Shown here one piece after another: positions 15,967 through 26,941 of a DNA stretch of 64,000 nt; position 1 is the first letter of the stretch; the number at the start of each line of letters is the position of its first letter. The stretch is from Ulota crispa (lineage: Eukaryota > Streptophyta > Bryopsida > Orthotrichales > Orthotrichaceae). The translations under genes and the position numbers were made by a program. The stretch spans positions 11,256,539 to 11,320,538 of the forward strand of contig OY987248.1 of the NCBI GenBank assembly GCA_963920765.1, read 5' to 3'. The notes beneath the pieces were generated by a model. The model ran no database searches. It was not told the DNA's origin and was given only the letters and a program-made list of their open reading frames with translations.

Positions 15967-17247
15967 GTGCTTGTCCAAAAGCGAGCCCTTACAAAGTTTC
16001 AATAGATATTTATTTCAGAGTATCCAAGTTATGTACACCAGAATTAGAGCATCTCCAGTGGTTCGCCAAACAAGCCTCAAACTTCCGGGATATAGTATGC
16101 CGGCAAAAAGGAAGCTCCAACAACGTGGTATCCTTTTCGTCAAAATCCTAGAACTGGCACCCTTACATTTACAATCACCAAAGTTTGAGTTTTTGCTAAT
16201 GTTGCAATTCATCTCGGCTAATAATCTGAGTGACAATGATGAACTCCATGATTTCTACGGAAGTGGGTGGCTCTTCTAAGTTTGCCATATAATACTTTTC
16301 ATTGACCCTTCTGCCACTCAAATGAAAAATGGCGCAGTGTCTTTCTGAAATCTACTAGGCTAAAGTGCTGAACTCCAAACATTCAAATTTAATATTTACA
16401 ATATTAAAAGTGAATAATAAAGTGTTTGGGAACATTGAGGTTCAAGAATCAAGACCACTTATGAAAATACAAAACAACGGCAACAAATACTCCCAATGAC
16501 TTTCATGCTTGGAAATAGTCTCCTTATTCGCAACCTTTGTAAGGTAGCCGCACCCATGGGCGTCACTGACAAAGTCAGGGTGGTTATGGGCACTTATGTG
16601 ATATTTATGGGTGACAAAGTGATGATTGTGGGTGACTCCATGACAGTTTTGAGTACCCATCTCACTATTTAAGAACCAACAAGTCTTGTTTTTAGCATCT
16701 CTTACACATGGTTCCTACAATTTTCAGTGATTTTGGACTTTGAAAGATCTTTATGAACAAATGCTTGCAATTGGAACCTTGAAATTCATGCTAATATGTT
16801 TGGTTTCCACTTCCTAACTTACAATATTTTTTTCAAAGTTAGTCAATTGTTTTACCTATTCCAAAACCCTTATTTCCACGCTTATGGGTGCGCCTACCTT
16901 ATGCCCATGCCGTTCAAACCTTTATCTTCACCCTGTTATGACAGAACTTGGTATACGTAGCACAATTGTTACAAGTTGCAAGATAAAAGCAAGACTTACT
17001 GTACTGTACTGTACCTTACAAGTAAACGTCATATGTATTGTTTCTTTTTTAACTTTGTTTTGATTGTTTTCACCACCTCACTCAAACACACTCAGCTTTT
17101 CAATTTTCTTATCCACGACGGCAAGATCACCATGAAAAAGTAGCACCCTGCACACATTTTTGACTTTGGTGAGATCTTGTACGTTTATTTGCAGCAATCT
17201 TCAAGCTCACATACCTCCTCAACTTAACACTCATTTGATGATCAAAC
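15967..17247. other. Intergenic DNA with an old dispersed repeat
   Basis: Positions about 16560-16860 resemble 55198-55460 in the same orientation (shared ATGGGTGACAAAGTGATG, GGACTTTGAAAGATCTTT and GTGAACAAATGCTT-like blocks). The open frame at 15905-16279 has no recognisable similarity. No gene is supported. Confidence 0.45.
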
Positions 17248-17751
17248 AACACATGCAGCTGACAGTAAAAAGCAGAAACTGCAAAACAATTCCATGTTTT
17301 GAACCTCATGAACTCAAAAACAAAAATCTCACATATTTTTCTTACTTAAAAAAAAAGTGTAGAAAGCTAAAGGAATGCAATGAACCTCACTCCACAGAAA
17401 TTCAATCTGATGAGAAATTCACAACATCAAAAGGGACATGTTGCTGAGAGTACAAAGCAGAAACTGCAAACAATTCCATGTTTTGAACCTTATGAACTTA
17501 CAACAAAAATCTCACATATTATTTTTACTTAAAAAAAGGTGTACAAAGCTAAAAGAATGCAATGAACCTTACTCCACAGAAATTCAATCTGATGAGACTT
17601 TATCAACATCAAAAAACACATGTTGCTGAGAGTACAAAGCAGAAACTGCAAAACAATTCCATATTTTGAACTTCATTGCATTCTTTTAGCTTTGTACACC
17701 TTTTTTTAAAGTAAAAAAAAAGGTGAGATTTTTGTTGTAAGGTCATGAACC
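17248..17751. repeat. Tandem repeat, about 186-bp units, third copy partly inverted
   Basis: Units start near 17272, 17457 and 17639 at the shared word GCAGAAACTGCAAA. Copies 1 and 2 are closely similar head-to-tail. Copy 3 starts normally, but 17668-17751 is the reverse complement of the matching part of copy 2 (it carries TTTAGCTTTGTACACC where copy 2 reads GGTGTACAAAGCTAAA). The array ends about 110 bp before the DUF1499 start codon. Confidence 0.75.
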
Positions 17752-17864
17752 TCACACTCCACAGAAATTCAATCTGATTAGACGTTATCATCATCAAAAG
17801 GGACATGTTGCAGAGAATTACCGAACTGGTACCTCCTTTTGGTTTCTGTTGAAAATTTGGTGTT

Positions 17865-20800
17865 GTGGCCATGGGGACATGCTTTGTAGCATCCCTCATA
17901 CAAAACTCCTACTCCATTGGCATCGTCTCTACCACCGCAACTTTCTCTAACGCTTGCAGCACCGGTGCTGCTGCTGCGAAGAAGGAGAAGAAGGAGAATT
18001 TGTGTGTGGGAAGACGAGGATTTTTAAGTGGAGGATTGATAGCACTGGGATCCAATCATGGAATAGCGGCGATGGCACAGGAGATGGCAGCTCCTGAAGT
18101 CGGATTACGAGACGGTCGACTCCGGGGATGCGACGGACGGCCACCGTGTGTGTCGACGTCGGCGTTCCAGAGCCCCAGCCGCTTCATGCCGCCATGGACT
18201 GTGCGTTTCGCTCCCTAAACCGCCTCTGTCTCTCTCTTCCCTGTTTTCTGCAACTCAGAAGATCATCTCTTGTTGAGAAAAACCGTGCGATTGTGCGTGT
18301 GCAGTATCTCGGGACGCAAGAAGACGCCTATGTCGCTCTCAAACGAGCCTTGCAGCGAATGGTGAGGTACTATTCCTCGCGCAATCCCCCCCGCAAGCTC
18401 TCACCACAACATGTTGGAATTATTCTTCAACCAAACCTAGCCCTAAATCCTAAAACCCTGAAACCCTAAAACTTAAATCCTGAAATCCAAAGCCCTTGTT
18501 CTTTGGCTCTGAGAAACTGGGTTTGACGTTATCTCCTGCGTTCGTTGTGGAATTGGTGGTGGTGCTGGTGCTGGTGCTGGTCAGGGAGCACACGTTGTGA
18601 AGGAGGACAGGCGTCGCTACGTGTACGCGGTGCTGCAGGCTTCGGCCAACTCGAAAGACGATGTCGATGACCTCGAGTTTCTCTTCAAGGTGAGTTCTCT
18701 TCTCTCTCTCTCTCTGCATCAAAACCTTCACATCAAACTTTTGTTAATTTCCCTCTGTCAGTGTCAGGAATTCTTCACATCTTCCCTGTGAGTATTCACA
18801 AATTGTGTTTTTGCCTGCGTGCTACTGTTCACTTTGAAGGAACTGTTAAACATTTTTGTCTATCTCTTCTATGATTTTTCCCTCTGTCACATTTCTTTGT
18901 TACAACATATGTTGCCTATGTATTATGTAATACACAGAGAATTCATGGGTAAATCCCTACGGGGAAATCAAAAAGAATGTGTTGTGCTTGGAACTTTATG
19001 GACTAGGGAATGGTCAAGACGTGTGCCAATATGGTTCTGTAATTGAACTCTTGTGTTGAGTTGTGGAGCCTTTTGTTGTGGAGCAACAGGTGTAGGGTAA
19101 GGGCCTCACCCAAGGGCATTCTCTCTCGTTTAAGCCATTGGGAACAAGGGTAGACCAAGTAATCAATGGTGCAAACGTGAGATTTCTTGTAAGTGATGGT
19201 ATTAGCTTATGCAAACGTTGCTTTGAACAAAATATTGTCACGTGTGACAGGAGTGATGTTATGCAATGTGACATCATTTTGCAATTTTTTGTTGCATTCC
19301 ATTGCATAATTCACCTGCTTGGGGAGGTAGTTAGGATTCACAAGTGTAAAGCAACCAAAAATGAAAAGGATTTTGTATAAGCAACGTTTACAAGAGCGGT
19401 AGCAGCTTGATGGGAGATTGGATTGACTCCCATTGTGGCCATTGTTGTTTGCAATTGGTGAATAACATGAATTGAGACACGTTGCAATTTATCATGCCAC
19501 AAAATTTGACTTTCTGCGAAGATGTGATGATGCACTAGACAAAGAACATTACTCACGGTTGGCTGCTAATGTGGTTGTTTGGAGCCAATTCAAGCCAGTC
19601 ATGTTGTCAAAGTTATTTCCTGTTGCCTTGGAAAGAATTGCGGTGAGCTGAGTTTGTGTATCCCACTTGTTAAGTGTGGGGCAAGAATCGCAAACTGTGA
19701 TTTTTTTTCTCTCACTAGAAGTGTGTGTGGCACACTCTAATTTGCTTGTGTATACAATACAACTAACTTATATAACACTTTTTTTTTTCTCATTTGTTGC
19801 TATATTGGAGTTTAAAATTTTAAGGAGTTCACTCACTCATTCTTGATAATTTCCAAAAGCGTGCTCTAGTAAATCTAGAAATCTATTACACGCACATTGT
19901 ATAATGCTCAAGCAATGACACAACACAATGACAGTAAAACTAGAGCATGGATTTAGAAAGCCAATGTATTGAACTTGGCCCTCTTGTTGGTTTTTTTGTA
20001 TGTAACATTCAAGTGCTATTCTTAGACTCCACTTAAGTGTACAATGAACTTGACTAAACTACTTTCTTTTTCTTTGTTTTTATTTTGACACTAAAATCTT
20101 CAAAAGAAATTCAGAACCATGACATCATTTAAGATTGTACTGCTCTCATTGAGATTATGCCACATTATTTGAAAATGTAGTCTTGCTATGGACAAGTATA
20201 TCTCTTGCCACTCACATGGCTGACAAGGATTATTCTCTAAAATACTTAAAAATACATGAGTAATCTTGTATATTACCTTGACAAAGAATTGCTGCCAAAA
20301 TTCCTCCCCTACTTTGCGAAGGTCTTTGTATTGTAAACTTTTATACATACAGGATAGTTTTTGAGGAGTGTTCATTGTTAGGAATCTTGCATATTGCGTA
20401 AGAAGATTTTAGTTGAGGTGCAAGTGGCAACAATTCTTTTTTGTCAAGATATTGTACGTTAAAACCTTAATGCATATTTACTTGTACAGTCTATTAGCAA
20501 GTTTTAGGCAAAGAAAAAAAAGAAAAGTGAAGAACCCTTCATTTGTAAGTGATTTTTTGGACACCCAACCTTATCCTTTTATCTCTATTTGATTTGTGAA
20601 CAATGTTGTATTTCTTTGAGAATTGTTGAACCTCCTGAATGTGGGAAGTTTTACGCTCAAGATTGCAAAAAACCTCCCAATATCCAAAGGGCCTATTAAA
20701 CCCTAAATCTAAGATTTTCAAACATTTGTGTGTCTTAGATTTTATTTTGTAGATAAGGGTGTGAAGGGAAAAGTCACACCTTTGTCACACACGTGATGGG

Positions 20801-21770
20801 AACTTAATAGAACTTATGGAAGTGTGAATTGTGTTTGCAGGGGAACGTGGTTTGTTATAGATCAGTGTCCAGAGTATTTCTTCCTGATCCACCCTTCTGT
20901 TGGTGGGTAGGCTGCATTAACGGTAAGCTGCCAAATATTTTGACGCGCTCTCATTTCAAATCTTCAGCACATTTCTTTGTGAAAACAGCTGATTATCTTA
21001 AAGAGAGTTAAGACCAATCAACTTCCATGCTGCATTGGAATTGGAGAATCGTAAAGACCAGAACAAAGGAGTTATAAAGGAGTTACAAAGCCATGTTTAG
21101 AACTGTATTAGAAACCAATAAAATCAAAAATCAAAAATTGTGTTCTAACGAGTTTCTTGCAAGTCATGGAAATGTTAGGGATCTTTGTCAATCCAAAGTC
21201 AAAAAAACGGTCATCACTGTGGCTGGTTCCGATGCAACATGGGATTTTGCTTATAGTTTTTGACATATTGTATTTAGTTTTTATGGAAATTCCAATAGTT
21301 CACTCAAAAGCTTTTGGAACTATATTTTGTGTCAAGAAGGAAAAGCAACTTAATATTTTGATTAGAGAATAAAGGTAACATGCGTTCAAATTTCTTCAAA
21401 ATATAGTGATGCTTGGATATGATGAACCTTTGTAAGAGAAGTGTTTGGATGGTGTCAAAGTCTCATTTCTTTTTATCATGTTTTAGGTCTAGTTAAATGG
21501 AGTGTTTGTTTAAGGTAAATACTTAAATATGGTCAACTTTTACCCACCAATATAGTGAGATTAGTTTTTTTATTTTTTTATTTTGCTTAAAGCAATGTTG
21601 AGAGCTTTGTTTTATTGGAGGAAAGGCAAGGTGTTGGACATGTGAAAGTAAGTGGGGTGAATGCAGGGCCAAGGAATCGAGGACGCTTGGAGAAGCTGCG
21701 AGACGACCTTGGCTGGGTGCCTCTGGAAACGGATGAAGACAAGCAATGGGTGCCGTTGCTCTTACATTGA
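17865..21770 (+). CDS. DUF1499 domain protein, predicted thylakoid lumen
   Basis: DUF1499 proteins are conserved in bacteria and plastids; their biochemical role is not settled. Exons: 17865-18200, 18259-18361, 18585-18689, 20841-20922, 21667-21770, total about 243 aa. The N-terminus is transit-like, followed at residues about 48-70 by RRGFLSGG, a hydrophobic stretch and AMA, resembling a twin-arginine lumen-targeting signal. Family motifs are CDGRPPCVSTSAFQSPSRF near the start of the domain, then DDVDDLEFLFK, CYRSVSR, GCINGPRNRGRLEKLR and DLGW. Exons 2-5 join in phase. Exon 1 to exon 2 does not: exon 1 ends in phase 0 at the only good donor, while exon 2 needs two leading bases, and the implied intron is only 58 bp. 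This could be a sequence error, an unusual splice site or a damaged gene. Intron 3 is 2.15 kb. Confidence 0.8.
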
Positions 21771-22250
21771 CTCTTTTTAAAGCCTCTTGTGTGTAGCACC
21801 TTCTTAGGACAATAGATTTAGACCAATTCACGCTAGTCCCTCCATTAATTACCCAATAGAATGTGAACAATAAAAATTTGGCAATTTCATTAAAAATGCC
21901 TTGCTCTTGTATGTAACAATGGCTCCAATTCTCTATTGAAACAAATATACTATTTGCTTCCTCTTGGGTTGGTCATGGTCGCCAACCCTTGTCATGCAAA
22001 GGCAATAAAAACTTATAAAATGATTTGTCTTTGCTTTTCCCTTTTGTAAGGTTTTGCATTTACAAGAGCTTGGCATTTGTGGTCTTCTTTATAGGTGGAT
22101 TAAAAATGACAACTTTTTGGAATCAACTATTACTACCATAACTATTGTAGATACTAATTTGTTTTGACTTGGATTTAAGGGACAATGCAACTCTTTTGAA
22201 CAATCATCCATAGGCATTATCATAGCTAGATATTAGATTTAGCGTAATAA
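21771..22250. other. Intergenic DNA after the DUF1499 gene, nothing recognised
   Basis: AT-rich sequence without coding signal. The beginning should hold the DUF1499 3' untranslated region. Confidence 0.4.
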
Positions 22251-22540
22251 TCTCTATTATAAGCACTAGTATACTGCCCGTCGTATTGATGGGTTTATGC
22301 CCCCCACCCCTTATCCCCGTGCTCCCCGATCCTTGTGCCCCCATATCCATGTGCCCCTTTATCCTCGTGTTCTCTATCCTTGTGCCCCTTTATCCCCGTG
22401 TTCTCTATCCTTGTGCCCCTTAATCCCCGTGTCCTCCCATCCTCGTGCCCCTTATCCTTGTGTCCTTCCATCCCCATGCCCCCTTATCTCTATGTCCCCT
22501 TATTCCCATGCCCCCTTCTCCTCGTGCCCTCTTTTGGCCG
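22251..22540 (+). repeat. Pyrimidine-rich degenerate array with Helitron-like leading edge
   Basis: Positions 22296-22535 consist of about a dozen imperfect units near 20 bp built on CCTTATCC, CGTG and TGCCCC words, strongly C/T on the plus strand. Just before it, 22251 reads TCTCTATTATAAGCACTAG, preceded by A and followed by a GCCCGTC...GATGGGT stem, which resembles the 5' end of plant Helitrons. No 3' end was located, so the element call is weak; the array itself is plain. Confidence 0.45.
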
Positions 22541-22930
22541 AGAGAAAGTTGTGGTGCAACTGTCAGTGACTTGTTGTTGACGTTTAGTGAAACAAATAAA
22601 AGAGTGTCATAGGTGATTTTACTTTATCCATTTATACCTTGTCGATCTTAGTCATGCCCAAACCTAACTTATGCCTGACCCTAACTGATTGAACGTTATT
22701 ATATGATAGGCCCTAATTGATTGAATGCTATTCTTTTATTAATCTAGATTGAGTGTCTATCAATCACTAGAAATTCAAGATTAACCAGCTATGCTAGGGA
22801 TATAGGAAATTAAAACCCCTTTTAATGTTCTCTCCTTTTTTATTGATTATTTCTTCAAAGCATAAAGTTGTATATGATCAAAATATTTTATAACCATATA
22901 GGTTTCTATATTCTAAATAAACACCTATGG
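22541..22930. other. AT-rich intergenic DNA, nothing recognised
   Basis: No coding signal or defined repeat was identified. Confidence 0.35.
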
Positions 22931-22939
22931 TTTAATTAA

Positions 22940-23341
22940 GAGGAAATTACAAATAGGGGCATGAAAACGTAAAATATTACAAATAGGGGCGCAGTTTCAA
23001 AATATTTACAAATAGGGGCACAATTTCAAAAAAGTGGTAATTTTTGTAATTTTTTATTGGTTTGGACATTGTTTGACTAAGACACATCACATTAAATGTT
23101 ATCTAACTTCCAAAAAATTCAAAAATCTCTCCAAATCAAGCCTAAATAAAGAAATTTAAGTATAGGAAATGGCAATTTTTGAAGATTTTGATTTTTTAGA
23201 AGTTAGATAACATTTAATGTGATGTGTCTAAGTCAACCAATGTCCAAACCAATAAAAACTACAAAAAATTACAACTTTTTTTGAAATCGTGCCCTTATTT
23301 GTAATATTTTACATTTTCATGCCCCTATTTGTAATTTCCCC
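22940..23341. mobile_element. Foldback MITE with 9-bp target duplication
   Basis: A 402-bp element with ends GAGGAAATTACAAATAGGGG and its inverted counterpart. TTTAATTAA lies on both sides (22931-22939 and 23342-23350). The left end repeats the word TTACAAATAGGGGC three times in about 85 bp. Inner arms also pair (ATCACATTAAATGTTATCTA near 23086 with its complement near 23203). The 9-bp duplication suggests a Mutator-like source; the duplicated word is itself nearly palindromic, which weakens the inference a little. Confidence 0.75.
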
Positions 23342-23350
23342 TTTAATTAA

Positions 23351-25038
23351 TCAAGGATATTTACCAATCAGCTTTGAGAGAACAAGTTCAATTAATGTTC
23401 TCAATTGCTAATCTAAATTATGAATTTAATACTAAAATATTTTGGGATTATATAGTTTTTGATCATGGATATTCCATTCATCATATGCATTTGGCCTCCT
23501 TTCAATTTAAATGTTATACTGATAGTTTTGATATACCTAGCTACCACACTCTTTGTTAATGGAGAACTTCTTTTGTAGTTGTAGACCCTCTTTCCAAACT
23601 TTAAAGTTATTTAGTACCACAAGTTTGTTATTCTTTTTATACTATATTATTTTGCAAGCCTTCTATAATCTTGCAATGTTTTCATATACAAACCTACCTC
23701 CATAAAAGCCAAAACTTGTGATTAATCCTTACAAGACAAAACCTATGATCGTGTGGTCAAACTTTAATACCATCAATACACATGTATGGTTCATTTTGCA
23801 ATTAAACTTGATTTAAATGTATTTTACTTCTTAGAGAGGAGATCACACATCTCTTACCTATCATACAAGTTTTATATTGTTTGTGGAAATCTAGTATTAT
23901 TATGAAAGTTTAGAGTAAAACTGAAGAAAACTCATGTGAAATGCAACATAAGGTATGATTTTTTGGAACCCTCACTATCGGAATACATTGTATTGTGGAA
24001 AATTATGTCATAAATAAAACTATCTTGTTCTACTATAGAGAATATCAATAGTACTTGGTCATAAGCTCAAAATTCAAAATCACAATATAGTATTTAAATT
24101 GTGGAAACATTTTAAATTACCAAATTGGAGTAGACTAACCAAAAAGCTTAATTTCATTTTCTCAGGAGAAAATTCAGAAAATTTATTATCATGCCTAAAT
24201 TTCAAATCTAACATAAGAAGGTAGAAGTTGTTAAAATATACTAAAAATGTATATTTTGTCATTCATGGATTTTGCATCTTCTTGTGTTGACAATTCTATA
24301 GTTCCTCAAGGAATGGTTTTTGTTGACAAGAATTGCAAACAAACCCTCAAATTACTCTTCCCAAAAAGGATTTGGATGGAGTAATCCATAATTAGTAAAC
24401 TGAAGCCCAATTTTAATATTTATAAGCATCTTCCTGACTTTGACAACCTTTAAGCATTAAAAGCATGGTACTCAAGCACTAATCAATACAAAATTGTAAC
24501 AAGATTCACATCTCAAGTAGCTCATATTGTTTTCCATGCAAACACAATCTTTCTGTATGATCCAATATTTATCAACTCATCTTTTTAGAGAAGTCATTAA
24601 TATAATCCATGCATTTAGTTGCAACTTGATAATTTGTGTTCTCTTGAAGACATGAACAATTGTTGTGGTGTTATATTCAGGTTTCACATATTATTGACGT
24701 AAAACTCCACTACCAAAAATTTAAGATTTGAACTTCATTTTGTTAAAAAGTATGTTTCTTTTACATCCAAATGGAACCAATATGGGATGTTGCTCAACTA
24801 ACCCATCCATGGCTACTTGGTATATGGCTTAACTTTAGAGGGTTTTAATGTATACACTTAAAATGTATATAATGATTTTAAAGATAAGCTTGCCAAACTT
24901 GATACCAAATTTGATAATACCATGTAAAAACAAGTAGAGGTGCACAAACAATACAAAGAAAATACAAAAGTGGGACCATAGATTATTTGTACATATTTTA
25001 TTTACACTTCAAAGTCATTGGGTTTCTTTGAACTTGTG
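23351..25038. other. AT-rich intergenic DNA, nothing recognised
   Basis: About 1.7 kb of low-GC sequence. The short open frames lack coding features. Confidence 0.4.
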
Positions 25039-25959
25039 TTAACCCCTAAAGGATCAGACCCCCTTTTTTTAGAAACATAGCAATTTTGGGCAGGTACCTG
25101 TGATTGGAGCTTTTCATATTTTAGGTTGAAATTTTGATTGAATGTAGGGACAAGGTTTATCTTTCATATGCACAAAATAACATGACATTTGGAATTATGA
25201 GTAAAAAGATATGGCCTAATATGTTGTTTTTTACGTTTGTTGGGCAGCTTGGGCAGATTTTTAAAAATTACTTTTTTCAAAAATAAAATTTTTTAATGGG
25301 TTTAGGAGATTTATGTGAATGTAGGAAGCTTTGATCCATTCCGTCTAGATCAACGAGATGAAAGTTATGAGGATTTTTTGTTTGTGGGCAGTTATGGATT
25401 CTCTACTCCAAAATAAACTTTGAATTCCTTTATTTTACTCAAATTTCAATATATGGAAAAAGAACAAAACGAAAGGATGAATGTTGTTTATGACAACATT
25501 ATGACCATTGGGATTGGCATTTTTCATTTCCATAATTAAATTCTTAACAATTTAGTGATTAGAATCATTTTCTACTCCTTTTTACTTACTAATTTTTTTC
25601 CATATGTTATACAACTCCAAATGATTTGAAACTTTTTTGACATGTACTTTACTTAGGTGGAGAAGGAATTTAGAGAAGTACCACCCACATGGCCTTTTTT
25701 CCTTAAGAATTTCACCTTTTGAAGGGTAGCTGCTTGATTTTTCACAAGACAATTTTGAATATTCAAACCATTCTAACTTCCAATCCACACAATGAAAAAC
25801 TCTGAAATTTTTTCCACATCTTCTAAAACCATTCTTCTACAAGATCCTATGGTCACATATGCATAAAAACATTTTTGTATTCAAATTTGGTTGTTGCTCT
25901 AAATATGGCAGTTTTGAAGAGTTTTTGGTGAAAACTTTGCTTGGTCCTTCAGGGGTTAA
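25039..25959. mobile_element. TTAA-type (piggyBac-like) non-autonomous element, 921 bp
   Basis: Starts TTAACCCCTAAAGGATCAG and ends GGTCCTTCAGGGGTTAA, giving roughly 12-15 bp imperfect inverted repeats with TTAA at both edges. Its right subterminal region (GATCCTATGGTCA, TTTTTTCCACAT, GGCAGTTTTGA) matches, inverted, the left end of the element at 52244, so the two belong to one subfamily. No transposase is present. Confidence 0.7.
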
Positions 25960-26941
25960 TACAGCTACTCTAGTGATTTGCTTGACCAACTAAATCTAAA
26001 GTAGGTCAATCTATGCTTGTCATAAATTTGTGTGTTAATGAAGTCAAACTTTAGGCATACATAAAGAAGCACTTTTAGACTTCGGTAAATTCTTAGAATA
26101 CAATTTCTATTTTCATTTTGTGCAAAAGTTGCTAGAAACCGATATAAACTGATAAATTTTCTAAATCTGATATAAACTGATAGATTTTCTAAATCCAAAT
26201 TTTTTGACTTCTCTGCTTTGGTGTGAATATTTTGAAAGTAACTTTAAAAGTACTATTCATGTAGCTTAATTAGGGCTTGCCCTTCGTGTAAACAGTAACT
26301 CAAGGGTTGTCATGCCTTAGTACTGTAGTAAATCTTACTTGTTTTGTAGCATGGTTCAGGAAATAATTACAGAAACCCCAGTTCTTTCCTGATAGTTCAC
26401 ACAAATTCAGGAGTGAAGATCTGACAAGGAGATCTCGTATTCCTTCCTGCTTAAATACAGCTGATAATTCTCTGAACAAATTGGAAACTGCGTTCACTGC
26501 TGTGTAGATTACCAAGGCAGTGCTCTCCAGAGTCACTAGAGTTAGAATGACAATAAACAAAATATTCCCAAGAGAAAGCATGATACACTAAAAAACTCGA
26601 TACTCCAAACAAAACTTACATTTCCATAGGTCTGCACAAAAACACTCAACAGCACAAGATAATGGAAAATTTCAAATAAGCTACGCTGTCAAATAGCAAA
26701 GTAAATGGTAGCTAGTCAGAGCCAAGTATAAGGCTGTGAATCAAGGCTATGCCTACATTTTTTAATTGTGAGGTTGTCTAATCTAAAGAAATGACGCATT
26801 GAGCTATCCTCGACAGGTTATCAACATGATGAACGGTTGCTATACATATATTGTGGGTTTTCAGGCTGTGCAAAAAAATTAGATAGTTTCTAAAATTGAT
26901 CCCCCCAAGGAGATAAGCTGAATCTGAAAAATAACATGTCA
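25960..26941. other. Downstream flank of the gamma-COP gene
   Basis: The 3' untranslated region of the minus-strand gamma-COP gene should lie just below 26942. No other gene is supported here. Confidence 0.4.

Noticed and set aside
22297-22580. Proline/cysteine-rich open frames over the C-rich array
   Set aside because: The frames follow directly from the pyrimidine-rich repeat and are open in several frames at once.
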